64,000 bases of DNA, taken from contig NC_085116.1 of assembly GCF_030269925.1 (NCBI RefSeq), positions 6,262,001 through 6,326,000 on the forward strand, in the 5' to 3' direction. Shown one piece after another: positions 12,857-24,178 of this stretch. Each line of letters begins with the position of its first letter. Positions within the stretch are counted from its first letter, which is position 1. Made by a program: the position numbers and the translations under genes. This DNA is from Bombyx mori (taxonomy: Eukaryota > Arthropoda > Insecta > Lepidoptera > Bombycidae). The notes under the pieces are model-generated. The model worked only from the letters and a program-made list of their open reading frames with translations. It did not search any database and was not told the origin of the DNA.

Positions 12857-15800
12857 TCGTCTAGTTTTCAAAGCAATTAACTTCGAAATCTTCTTTTCTT
12901 GACGCCTGATTACTACAAAAATCCGGGGAAAAAAAACGAGTAACACAACATCGAGAAACATTACCAGTAAACGATGCGTTCTACATTACTAATTAGCTCA
13001 TCAATAAGAAGACAATTGACGAGAAAAATTGCCAATGTAACTACTAAAGTTTCATATTCTAAACTGATCAAAGAGTTAAATGTAGCCAAAGTAATATACA
13101 CTAAACACAAACAAATCAGCTTAAATAATAAAAGAGCTATACGTAAGATATGCACAAAAAACGAATCTCGAATGCGATGCGGCCTCTGCACGAGGAATAA
13201 CAAAACAACAAAGCTTATGCAACATCCTGGTGTAGTCTATACGAATCGAGGAAGGCAGGGGAGGGTTAGATACATTAGGACAAAGCTCGAGCTATGTCTG
13301 CCGTGGCCTTGGTTTTTTTTGAAGCTGGCCTCGAGCTTGGCAGGTGATTAGGTTACATAACCTTAGTCCGTCCCCATTTCCTGTTGGCGCGTTTTGCAGT
13401 TGTCGAATGTTTCTACGTAAAACATCAAATTCGCTGCCTATTCCTGTCATAATAATCAAATCGTTATGTTTTTTTATTGATTTCTTATGATTTCCGATGC
13501 CGTTAAATTAATTCAAAAAAAAATGAAACTTTTAGTGTTTCATTATTACTTAATTGAGCAACTATAAATTACACTATATCAATATATATTTTTTCACATA
13601 TCTGATATGAAAACATCGTATTATAAAGTATGATTGCATGAACGCGACGTTCATTCCAATGATTAATTAAAATGTTATTAATGCTAAAGGTAAAAGTTTA
13701 ATGGCAAACATTCCATTTATGTTTTTATAAAAAACACGAGCGTAATAGGTGCAGGAGTCTTACAAATGGAATGGAGAGCAGCAACAAACTGGTTTAGCCG
13801 CACGCGAACCAGCCTGCAAAGGGACATGCAATAAATAAAAAGAAACCCATATGCAGCTCTAGGAAACGCTAACCTTGGACGCGAGAGGCGAGGCACCTGG
13901 CGTTTTTATCTGCCCTTCGAATAAATTGCGAGCTCATTTTATAACTCTTCCAGGTCCTATTGTTTTTACTGAGTTTTTGTTCGATTCACCAAAGTTCGAA
14001 TTGATGTAATACCGAAATAGGAAAAGTTTTGAACAAACTATATCTAAAGACAATTATATTCTGAGTGGTCAGACAAGTTTGGTATTGACGAAGCGAGTAG
14101 TGCGTGAAGGCATGTCTGAGTGGCGACAACATTGCATTGACGGGCCACAGCTTCGTCAAGATATATAATGTCGGTCGTGGTGCCAGTTGCGTAACCAGTA
14201 TCGAGCCTCGAAGAAAGTGAATGCAGCATTTCGAGGTCACGTAGAAAGTTGTCTTCGCAAGTGCTCCTTCTGTACACAAGCCGACATCGACAACATTTGC
14301 TTTTAACGAGGCTTGCAAAACTTTTCCTGACTGATCTAGGAATTATTCTCAACAGTATCACAACGTCAAGAAAATTTGTAAACAAAACCTACTGATATTT
14401 GGTTCGATTTACAATCGCTAGTCGTCGTAGTTCCAAGAATAAGGCGAATAAAAACTTCGAATCGGACTTGGACCTATTAAGGTGTTGCATAATAAGGTAT
14501 TCAACCCAGGACCTCCATTCGGGGTATTGAAGAATTCCAAAAGTTTTGCACAAAAAGTTACACGTGCCGTTCGACTCAATCGCTGCGGGCCATTGAAATT
14601 TTGGCCATGGACCGACAAGCCGGCTTGCATATAATAATAGGTCAATTCAATTTGGTCTTACTGAATCAAAAGGATATAAAGGTTAAGGTACCGTCTTCAC
14701 AATTCTCTTAGCGTTAATTGAAGTGTCGTGTTTATAGTATTACATTCTATCCACCTTCAGGTCCTCATATTAAAGCGTAAAGTAATAAATTGTGCCCGGT
14801 TTATTATCCATTCGATATTCTTTATCTATAGTAATGTTTTGAATGAAATTGGATCGGGCTATACGAAGATATTTGAGGATTTTCGTTTTGATTTTCAGCG
14901 TACTTATCTCAGTGTACTTATTCACCTGTTCACATTGTAGCGTTGCCTTGCTCCGAGACTGAGACTCGCCGCATACTAAGTAGTCTCACAATAACTTACA
15001 ATAGCTGCTATAAAAAGCAGTCTGTCCTGATGCCAGAAACATACGGGCCCGAAGCGTAACTAGATACTTAAGAACAGTCGAGTTGGAAAATGATAAAAAT
15101 TTGTTTTGCATGTACTTACTTAATAACAGTTAAGTGAATGGCTTCTGCATTGCTACTACTAATTCGGTCTGCAGATACTATGAAAAGGAGGAAAAAAGCC
15201 CTCTGCATATACTGCATGACCCCTGCGCCTTAGGAACCTATGGTACAAACTCACTGTTCGGAGATGACATTCTTTACCCTTGAGTAGGTGAGGAAAATAT
15301 TTAAAAAAAGCAGTCCAATTTATGATACAATAATACTGTATTATTTCCTACACTAATACACGCTTTGTCCAATGATGCGTTCAGAGACCCCATTTTATGC
15401 AAATAATATCAAATTCACGTGTTAATCGTTTGACAAAGCTACATTGAATTTGATTCAAATTCTTATTTGATAATTTTGTAGTTCGTACAGAATGCCCGTG
15501 TGTATCTCGCTTGCATGCATCATCAACATTTACATATGAAAAGAAAGATGCCTTCAGTATTTTGATTTTTACTTAAGCATCGAGTACTCTGTCTATTGTT
15601 CCTGTTTGCCAAGGTTCCTCTTTCATATCTCGAAGGCCTTTAACTTCAATGTTAGACTGTTTTGGAAAACTGTATCGTACCAATGTTGCCTATATTCACT
15701 GCTTGCAATGTGTTCTATTAAATCAGGTTCTTGATAAAATAACTAGGGCCCAATTCTAGTATACTCGAAATATTTAAATATTCAAGTGTCGGTATGAAGA

Positions 15801-17991
15801 ATCAGGAAGGCGTCATTATCTGTATACTCGCATCAAGTGGTCCGCTTATCTCCCCATATGTTTGATCAGGTGCCTGTACCGAGGATGGTAAAATAGCTAT
15901 ATATCTACTCGACTCAAGGTCTCACGATGTCTCGTGTATAATCTGTGGATGCCACACCGTTTGACCGTGACACAACCCTATCCTGTTTCGATGGTATCAA
16001 ATTTTGTAAAGCCTTCGGAAGTTTTTACGTCGCTTTAAAAATGTATTAGATAACGATGTTCAATAATAAATTTTAACGGTATTTTCGTTTGTTAGCTAAG
16101 GTATATTAGTAGGACACCTTGGCGTTACAAGTATTGAATTCGAAAATTGTAATATTATAGATTATTTGTGTTTTGAGACAAGTTCGATTATAATCGAACA
16201 GCCGGGAATTTTAATCGGATTAAATACTTCGCTTCGTTCTATTCACTGATTTGTCAGAATTAATATAGACATTTCTCGCGATCAAATTCCAACAAACTTG
16301 TTATTTGGAGAGACTCTGTTTTGACGAAATCTTAAATTACGAATTTTGAAACTTTTAAATACGTCAACATTGACAGTACAGAATACATTGGATTCATTGT
16401 TATTCTGTTTATCGCATGTTAATCACTGAAGGAATAATAAGACAAAAAAAAAAGGGATCGTGACCTGTCTGGATGGTACATTGTGGGCGTAGCAGTGAGA
16501 TAAGGGAAAATCCGGTTGTACAAACATACTACATACTGTAGGAAATACGACCCCTTTCTCCAGATTTATTGGTTTAAACTTGACAACTTTATTGCAGATA
16601 AAGACACCCTACTAAACCTGGGTAATACCATGTTTATGTAGATTTTATTCGCTTCCATTTTGGTTCTGTCCTTGTCATTTAACTTCGAGCAGGTAAGGAA
16701 GGCTACATTAGTCTTTTTCTTTTTCACAGAGCACTTGAACGGCCATACTGGAATGCGGTTTACAGAAATAAAATTACGATTTCAAGTCGCATACCATGAA
16801 TGTCCAAGGTCGCAAATTATGTGGCGTAGACGCAGATGTTCATAAGATTACCATGGAACGAATTCCAGTATGATTATCAACAGCTTTTCGTTTAATGTCG
16901 ACATATAAAAAGCAGACATCAAGAATGAGGATGTATTTTTACTTAAAACAGTGTTGCTAGTGCATAAAATAAATTTGATAATAATTTATCTCTCAAAGAC
17001 AGAAATTTCAAGTCGATGTTAAATGTAATGAGAAAGACTGTCAGATGTTTATTATTTATACATTAAAGAAATGTTAGCTGTCCCAACTAGCGTGTTGAAG
17101 TTAATTATGTTCCAATGAACAAATAAAAACAAAAAGATCGTATTATCACGGATCCCTGATCATAGCTCTGTAATTATTATGCTACTGACATTATAAAAAG
17201 TGAATCCACTTCCCATGACTGCTATTATGGTTGGGCTTACCATTTTTTGTATTAAGATTTAACACTGACATTATTGCTACTGGATTTTATAGTTTTGGTA
17301 AAACATGAGCTAGGTCTAAAATATTTTCAAATGACATAAAAAAAGAAGTAGGTTCTGAATTCGAATGATTTTTTACGTGTCTTACCTCAGAACTTTTTCG
17401 GATTTTGATAATTTTTTTATTCATTTGAAAATTAAGTAGTTCAGTAATAGTAATAGTATCAATAATTTTTGAGTAGTCATTAATAATGCATTTTTAATTA
17501 ATTTCGACTACATTGACGATATACTCATATTATTTTGTTAAGGCTGATTTTTTTTTGTTAAAATTTTTGTATTATTGTTGATAGTATCCACTAATCAAAT
17601 TTAATAATATCTCTCTTAGTTATCACTTGAAAAGCTTGAAAATAAAAATTCTCCCAGCATTCTACTAGTCCTGGTTGTTTCTTTTCAATTTAATACAATT
17701 CTTAAGCCGAACAACTAGCTATAAAACCACATTTCAATCATAAAACGCGAAATTGTTTTGTAAGTTTTACAATCTCCCATTTCAATGAAGGCAATTTCCC
17801 GCTCGCTGGGACCAATCCCTTTTGAAAACTATCTCTAGCGGTGGCCCGTTTCTGAATCTAATTTTAATTTGACGACTTTATTATTACCTCGGATCAGATG
17901 AGATTTATTATTAGGTTATTACAAAATAGATATTTTGCTACGTTATAATATATGAATTTACAATTATTACAAGTATTTGATTAATTTGAGA
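12857..17991. other. Non-coding DNA, possible unnamed repeats
   Basis: No recognised gene in 5 kb. A GC-richer patch at 13180-13420 and another at 14050-14640 carry overlapping minus-strand frames of 75-113 codons without motifs; these may be remnants of unnamed repeats. Confidence 0.5.
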
Positions 17992-18128
17992 TTTTTTCCT
18001 ACCTAATCGCTGGAAGCCTAAAGGGTTATTTCAGCTATGCTCGGACGGTTAGGTGAGCTCACGGGCTCAACCTGAGAGAATTGCTAGTACTAGCCCTAAT
18101 AAGAGCAGTGCTTGGCTGAATCTACCAA
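17992..18128 (-). repeat. Family C retroposon relic
   Basis: Old minus-strand copy of the element at 23674: reversed T-run, cctacctaa, a mutated gctggaagcc block, gttaggtgagctcacgggct, and ggctgaatctacca in the expected order. Confidence 0.6.
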
Positions 18129-18145
18129 TAAAAGTTATTTCAATT

Positions 18146-18395
18146 ATATTTGTGGGACGAGTTACGATCCACTTAAGTTTAAATGATTGGTGAAAACCAT
18201 AGAAGACACAACCGCAATGAGGCTTATCCAAAAATAAGATATGAGTTCAAACTCTCAATTCTATTGTAATATAGGTATTAGGTGTCCTACTATTAAATAT
18301 GCAAAAAGTAAATAATAAAGTAATGTAAAATAAAGGAGAAACAGATATAGGCAGGATCACGGTACCTATCCATCTTATAGATTAAGTTCTTTAAA
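18146..18395 (-). repeat. Bm1 SINE relic
   Basis: Old minus-strand copy. Landmarks survive in order, gggacgagttacgatccact, then a degraded ggcttatcc / agatatgagttc section, then aggcaggatcacggtacc, with an unrelated or highly mutated middle at about 18270-18335. Confidence 0.5.
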
Positions 18396-19057
18396 TAAAT
18401 AGAAATAAGAAACACTTTCGAGAAACAAAAGTTAGAATTTTTACAAAAAGAACACCGAACCTTTATCTAATTGAGTCATGTATGTATGATAAGAAATATT
18501 GGTACTACATACGTGTAAGTTTGAGAACTTATGCATCACGCAACGAAGTGTTAAATTATTATTTAATAACCTCTAAACATTGTTTTGGTGTAATATTACC
18601 TACACACGTACTCTCCAAAAAAGGAGCCCCCGAGTCAAAGCACCATGATAATTGTAAACAACATTCCATGCAGTTTTTTGCCACCTACAAACTCTTGAGA
18701 TTTGAATAAATATTTTATCCACTAATGTCCTTAGAGACTTAATCGTGACGCAATCGAACGTGACATGAAAATTTATCGCATTCAATTGATTGCATTAGTT
18801 CGTTTCTTGAAATCTTTATGTACCTATACACATTTCGCAAAGATAATTTGCCTCAACAATTTCTGGACGTCGTCGTTTTAAATTGTAAAGGCAGTTTCTT
18901 TACCGGACTTCATTGGATCAATCCGATGATACCGCCGATTTATTTGCTCAGACTATTACAAAATTTTAATATTACCCATAATTAATTGTCTAATGAAGCT
19001 AATAATAATGTATTTAAATAAATAAACGAACGTTTATCGTAAGCTAAGCTAAGTAAC
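18396..19057. other. AT-rich non-coding DNA
   Basis: Nothing recognised between the Bm1 relic and the next Bm1 copy. Confidence 0.6.
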
Positions 19058-19295
19058 TTACTGGTGGTAGGACCCCTTGTGAGTCCGCACGAGTAGGTAC
19101 CACCACCCTGCCTATTTCTGCCGTGAAGCAGTAATGCGTTTCGGTTTGAAGGGTTGTAACTATACTGAGACCTTAGAACTTATATCTCAAGATGGGTGGC
19201 GCATTTACGTTGTAGTTGTCTATAGGCTCCAGTAACCATTTAACACCAGATGGGCTGTGAGCTCGTCCACCCGTCTAAGCAATAAATAAAAAGCT
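19058..19295 (+). repeat. Bm1 SINE, short form
   Basis: Plus-strand copy beginning at actggtggtagg and ending in aataaataaaaag. It has a small internal deletion around the gggtggggcagcc block and no tRNA-derived head. Confidence 0.85.
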
Positions 19296-19589
19296 AAATC
19301 TAGTAATAAAAACAGTATGGTTAGGTACAGATTAAATAGACGAGGAAGGCTTCCCACCGACATTGGCCTTGAGAAGTCGCACGGACCTTGAATCTACTGC
19401 GCGCGGTCGTATCGGCAACGTACGTCGGGGCACAGCAACGCGCCGCGTTCACTAAACTTTGATATTACATCACGATTTTCCGATAGCCTCAAGCAGGGTT
19501 CTATGATCGCAATATTACCTAGTTCTTGTTTATTGTGAATGAAGTTCACGTCTGTTGATGCTGCTCACTATACAATCGAATTCTACTTC

Positions 19590-19800
19590 TTCTGAGTCGG
19601 CCTCTTCATTACTGAAGGTCGTGTCTAATCTAAAATGTGGACAACTCGATGCACTATGCTTCCCCACGTCTTCCTGTCCTCGGCGGTCTTTAGAGCCTCG
19701 GTTATTGGCAAGCCGGTGAGCGTCTTAACCAGATCAGACCAGCGGGTAGGTGAGCGTCCGCGTGATCTTCTCCCGTCAGCCTGACCAACTACCATACCGC
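19590..19800 (-). pseudogene. RTE-type LINE, reverse-transcriptase C-terminal relic
   Basis: Minus-strand translation from about 19800 gives an open segment including GRRSRGRSPTRWSDLVK, LPITEALKTAEDR and TWGSIVHRV, then a stop. This is the basic/Trp-rich C-terminal tail (GR.RTRW.D ... A.DR..W) typical of ORF2 in RTE and related non-LTR elements. Only the tail survives, so it is a dead 5'-truncated copy. A short related piece may lie at 40065-40105. Confidence 0.75.
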
Positions 19801-20533
19801 AACCGAATTAGGCTGTGCTAATGACGTTAGCGACCGCCACATTCAAATTCAGGGTGAGAAAATTGCACCACCTCGCTAAAACTCATTACTCATGTGTATT
19901 CGTCGCACACTGTCAATTTCTCACCCACTCGTATCGTATCGAAATGAGAAAAATAAATAAAGCGTGGCTTAAAATCGATTATACATACATGCATACAACT
20001 GTCAATGTACACAATGATCACGATCAATGCCAACAATCGAAACCCACGTTGCGTTTTTTTTTTATTACTTTTTTTTAAATCAATCGACAGCTCATCCATT
20101 AAATGAAGATCGCTTTTAAAAAATAAAAATAAAAAAATTTTTGCATATTTTTATCGAACGGACATTTTGCTGTCGATTGCAGACACAGGCTTTAAATATA
20201 AAACTAAACAGGTTTTGCTTCTTTTCGAATACACAAGAATAATTCTCACAGCGAGATAAAAAAAAAAAAACAATTTCCTTCGTAGCATCGATGGGATGAA
20301 GAATTTTTGCTTCGATGTGTGTCGTTTCGAATCAATTAGTTTCGACACAGCGATCAACGAATCATTTTATTACATAGTACAGTAGAGACGTTTCGTGTAG
20401 ATTTTTGCGTTACCACTATATCAGCATTACAAAAAGACCGACCCAGTTACTAGGGGCTGCCAAAGCTGATAGATAGCGCCGGACCTGGTAATTGGATTAA
20501 TGTCATCCTGACTAAATATTTAATTTGCATAGT
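19801..20533. other. AT-rich non-coding DNA
   Basis: Nothing recognised. Opposed 69- and 87-codon frames overlap and are chance frames. Confidence 0.6.
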
Positions 20534-20780
20534 CACTGGTGGTAGACCTCTTGTGAGTCCGCGCGGGTAGGTACCACGACCCTGCCTATTTCTGCGGTGA
20601 GGCAGTAATGTGTATAGGTTTGAAGGGTGGGGCAGCCGTAGTAACTATACCTTAGACCTTAGAACTTATACCTCAAGGCGGGTGGCGCATTTACGTTGTA
20701 GATGTCTACGGGCTCCAGTAACCACTTAACACCAGGTGAGCTGTGAGCTCGTCCACCCATCTAAACAATAAATTAAAAAA
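20534..20780 (+). repeat. Bm1 SINE, short form
   Basis: Plus-strand copy beginning at cactggtggtag and ending in caataaattaaaaaa. The body is complete and the tRNA-derived head is missing. Confidence 0.85.
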
Positions 20781-21774
20781 TAGCGCTCTGGTCATAATCC
20801 ATATTGACTATTATCGTCAACAACAAAACGCATTGACCGTCCCTTCGATAAACTCTACAATCTTAGGCTCAAAGTATGGCCATGACATCAGCCAGCTAGA
20901 CCCCGCATCAAACTAATAAACAACACTAAAAACACCGAGTATAATGAATTATGATGACATATGATGTTTATGGACAAAGCTCGGTATTCCAGATATCTAT
21001 CTACATTATTTATGTGCGGTTATCACTATTTGTGCTGCGCCAATGTCACAGAGTTGTTGTGGGGGCAACGGACCTGATATCTGTAAACTCACACACACGT
21101 AAAAACAACGTAACACATACAAATGTTAATAACAAATCACAATATACTTTTATTGTCAATGTGTTTCTGTGCCTGCATACATCGTTGGAAAACGGATTAT
21201 AAGCCTGATAAACAAAAAAAGATATCATGAATTCATTGCCCTTGTTTCCTATCTACATATTCAATCACATCTCAATACAAAAGAATTGATAAGTGTAATG
21301 TAATCGTCCTTATTTCTGTTTAATATACAATTTAAAAGAATCGTCGGCCGAATTCTTTAAACATTCGAATTAGTTTAAAATTTTGCTTTTCCGAAACTAT
21401 CACTTTGGCTTCTAACATTAACATTTTCATCAGGTAGCTTCGTTCTAGAAAATATTGGCGTGTTCTTTTTACGTTTGTCCCGAATAATTCCGTAAAGTGA
21501 ATTAAAATTTTCAATAAACTAAAAGAAAATATAAATAGCACATATTATTATCTCGTGTTAAAACTTTTCCGTATCTTTTTTAGAATGTTATCTTGTCAAC
21601 CAAAAATTCGTATGATGACAGAGTTATCAAATTAGCGAATTCATTATCTTTTATGTAAGTCAAGTCACATTTAAAAAATTCATGAATATCATTTAAATGA
21701 AAGTCGATAGAATTTGACTAATCACTAGATTTAACTTCTCGAAACAAAAGCGAGTTTATCGCTGAATGATTTGT

Positions 21775-21877
21775 GGGCAGCAGTTTGGCTTTGCCCCTGC
21801 ATTGCTGAAGTCCATGGGCGACGGTAACCACTCACTATCAAGTGGGTGCTCGTCTACAAGGGTAATAAAAAAAAAGA
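21775..21877 (+). repeat. Unnamed silkworm retroposon B, 3' fragment
   Basis: Plus-strand copy related to 9661-9780, with a short deletion near gtgggtgctcgtctacaagg and a nine-A tail. About 100 bp. Confidence 0.7.
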
Positions 21878-22046
21878 CTTATTCGCTTCTTAGGCTGCAG
21901 CTTCCAGAACATTTTTGCACCTGATGACGTGTGTTTGCGTCTCGTGACTCAGAGGTTACACATATAACAAATATGACGTGCTAATGAACGCAAAATCATA
22001 AAGGGCCTTGGTTTTTTAAGAAGAAATATTGAGATGTTTGAAACAT

Positions 22047-22126
22047 GTAAGAAAATAATGATTGAGATCATTATTTAAGTAGATCATTATGTAAGAAAAT
22101 AATGATTGAGATCATTATTTTCTTAC
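22047..22126. repeat. Duplicated hairpin sequence
   Basis: A 30-bp unit (22047-22076) is repeated at 22091 and extended there into a perfect hairpin: arms of 15 bp at 22091-22105 and 22112-22126 around the loop ttgaga. The left unit holds most of the same stem but is cut short after attattt. Confidence 0.85.
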
Positions 22127-23520
22127 ACGCTTAAACATATAAACTGTGAAAGTCATATCAAGTTCCACAGGATGACACTTGATATAAATGTTTCTAAGCG
22201 ATAGTTCAAAAAACTTAATGACTTGGGGCGGTTTCACCGGTTTTTTAAGCAATTATTCTTATAATTAATCTAAAATATATTTTTCAATTATGAATAGTTA
22301 CACGATGCTGTAAAATAAAATATTTTTTGACATTCCCCGACCAGAAACGAAGGGTGCTCGGAAAGAAATGAATGACCAGAGCCGAAGACCCGGGCTCAGT
22401 AGTCTAAAATGGCAGAGGGCTGATGAGGATCACGATAAAGATTTTCAGCTTTGTTTTTGTTTAAATTAGATTTTATACTTTTCCTGGATTGGTAACGCAT
22501 GAAAATGAAATAATTAACGCGTTAAAAAAACTTAAAATCCGGAAATTGAATGTCATGATTAATGGAATAAATTCTGTCATATTTATCTTAGAGAGAGAGA
22601 GAGAAACAGAATAAACTTTATTGCACACCAAAACACAATTTACATTCAAAAAACAGTCAAAAAGCAAATACATTTGTACAATAGGCGGTCTTATCGCTAA
22701 AAGCGATCTCTTCCAGACAACTGTTTAATTTACAGAAATTCTAGAAAATATAAAAATATATCAGGTATGTTGCAGTGTACTAAAGACAATACATTAATAT
22801 AGAAAATATATACATATAATAAACAGATATATACCGTTTGCATATAATATGAAATATATAGCTAACTGATTTATATACTAATATACATACTTACATACAA
22901 TACATACTACTTAATACTTACATAAACATAATAAATCAACAGTATGGAAATGATAAATGTTCTTATTATGTATCTTAGTTCGACTGATTTTCAAACTTGT
23001 CACTTTTTGGAATTGCATTAGAGATTTATGTATGTAATTATCAATAATTCAGCTGTCGTAAGTATTTTTAATCCCCAAGTGTATTACTCGAAGACGAGGT
23101 GATTGCGATTTTGTAACTGCACTATTTGGGAGTAGTCGAGTTTCTCGGCTTAGTTCACCGTGCCCCCGTTAGTTCGTCAACACTACCGTTACATCAAAGT
23201 AGATACGCAACGAAACACGGTCAATGGTTTCCGGACTCATGTAACCGAGACCTATATGAGTGAGCGTAATAATATAAGGCGTTATTGATGACAAGATGCA
23301 AATGTCACCCGTCCTGATGAAATCGGAAAGAAGAATACTGGTCCTTAAAAAAAATATGCAATGGGAATATCTGCGGTAGCCTAGGTCTGCATAGCGTAAT
23401 GAATTTTGTACAAAACAAAGCATAGAATATTGAAGTATAGTAACTTTAATCAAATAGAATTTGGAAATATAATCTTTTGTTCATTTGAAGCAATCAATAA
23501 CAGAAAATAGAACATGCTAA

Positions 23521-24166
23521 CCATCAGACACAGCCCACTGAGTTTCTCGCCGGATCTTCTCAGTGGGTCGCGATTCCGATCCGGTGGTAGATTCTGCGAA
23601 GCAAGGCTCTTGCTAAGTTTCGTGTTAGCAATGTCGTCAGGTTTGAGCCCCGCGAGCTCACCTACTAGTTAAGTTTTTTTTTTTTTTTTTCCTACCTAAG
23701 CTGATAGCCCTAGCGGCTATGTCAGCGTAACCCTAACTTTAGTAGGTGAGCTCACGGGGCTCAAACCTGACGATGTTGCTAACACGAACCCTAGCAAGAG
23801 CCGTGCTTCGCAGAATCTACCACCGGATCGGAAACGCGACCCACTGAGAAGATCCGGCGAGAAACTCAGTGGGCTGTGTCTGAGAGTTAATTTACTCGTC
23901 GAGCCCTTCGTCGCAGGCGACGGGTTCGACGAGAACGGTGACCGGTGCTTGAAGTACCTAAAAGCACCGTTAGTGGATCAGGAGGATCCGAGATGACGTG
24001 TTTTGGGCGACGTCGACTGCTTTCCATTCTGTCCGCAGGATCGGGAATATAGTTACCGGCGGCCACGATGAGAGGGTTCTCGTGTCGTGCCGCTTTATCG
24101 AAGTGGACTAGTTAAGGTTACGCTGAAATAGCCTCTCAAGGTTATCAGCTTAAGAAGGAAAAAAAA
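23521..24166 (+). mobile_element. Retroposon of family C, split by an inverted copy of itself
   Basis: The outer element lies on the plus strand in two parts, 23521-23673 and 24117-24166, ending in an A-run. A 12-bp target duplication agaacatgctaa flanks it (23509-23520 and 24167-24178). Joined across the insertion, its right part (gttacgctgaaatagcc ... aagaagg plus poly-A) supplies the missing 3' end of the left part. I recognise the family only as a common silkworm repeat and cannot name it; it may be a SINE or a LINE 3' end. Confidence 0.8.
23674..24106 (-). mobile_element. Inner family C retroposon, inserted antisense
   Basis: 433 bp on the minus strand, starting with a reversed poly-A (17 T, 23674-23690). 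A 10-bp target duplication actagttaag (23664-23673 and 24107-24116) flanks it, and that sequence is part of the outer element. Its 3' segment is nearly identical in reverse to the outer element, which produces a large inverted repeat with arms of about 145 bp (23525-23669 and 23738-23882) that differ at only a few positions. Confidence 0.82.
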
Positions 24167-24178
24167 AGAACATGCTAA

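Larger units (their letters stand above)
20781..23508. other. AT-rich non-coding DNA
   Basis: Apart from the retroposon fragment at 21775 and the duplicated hairpin at 22047, I see only a short GA tract at 22592-22603 and AT-rich, ata/tac-rich DNA at 22740-22940. Confidence 0.6.

Noticed and set aside
23521..24166. Twin-priming inversion or a palindromic foldback transposon
   Set aside because: The internal 10-bp duplication and reversed poly-A show a second, nested insertion rather than an inversion or a foldback element.
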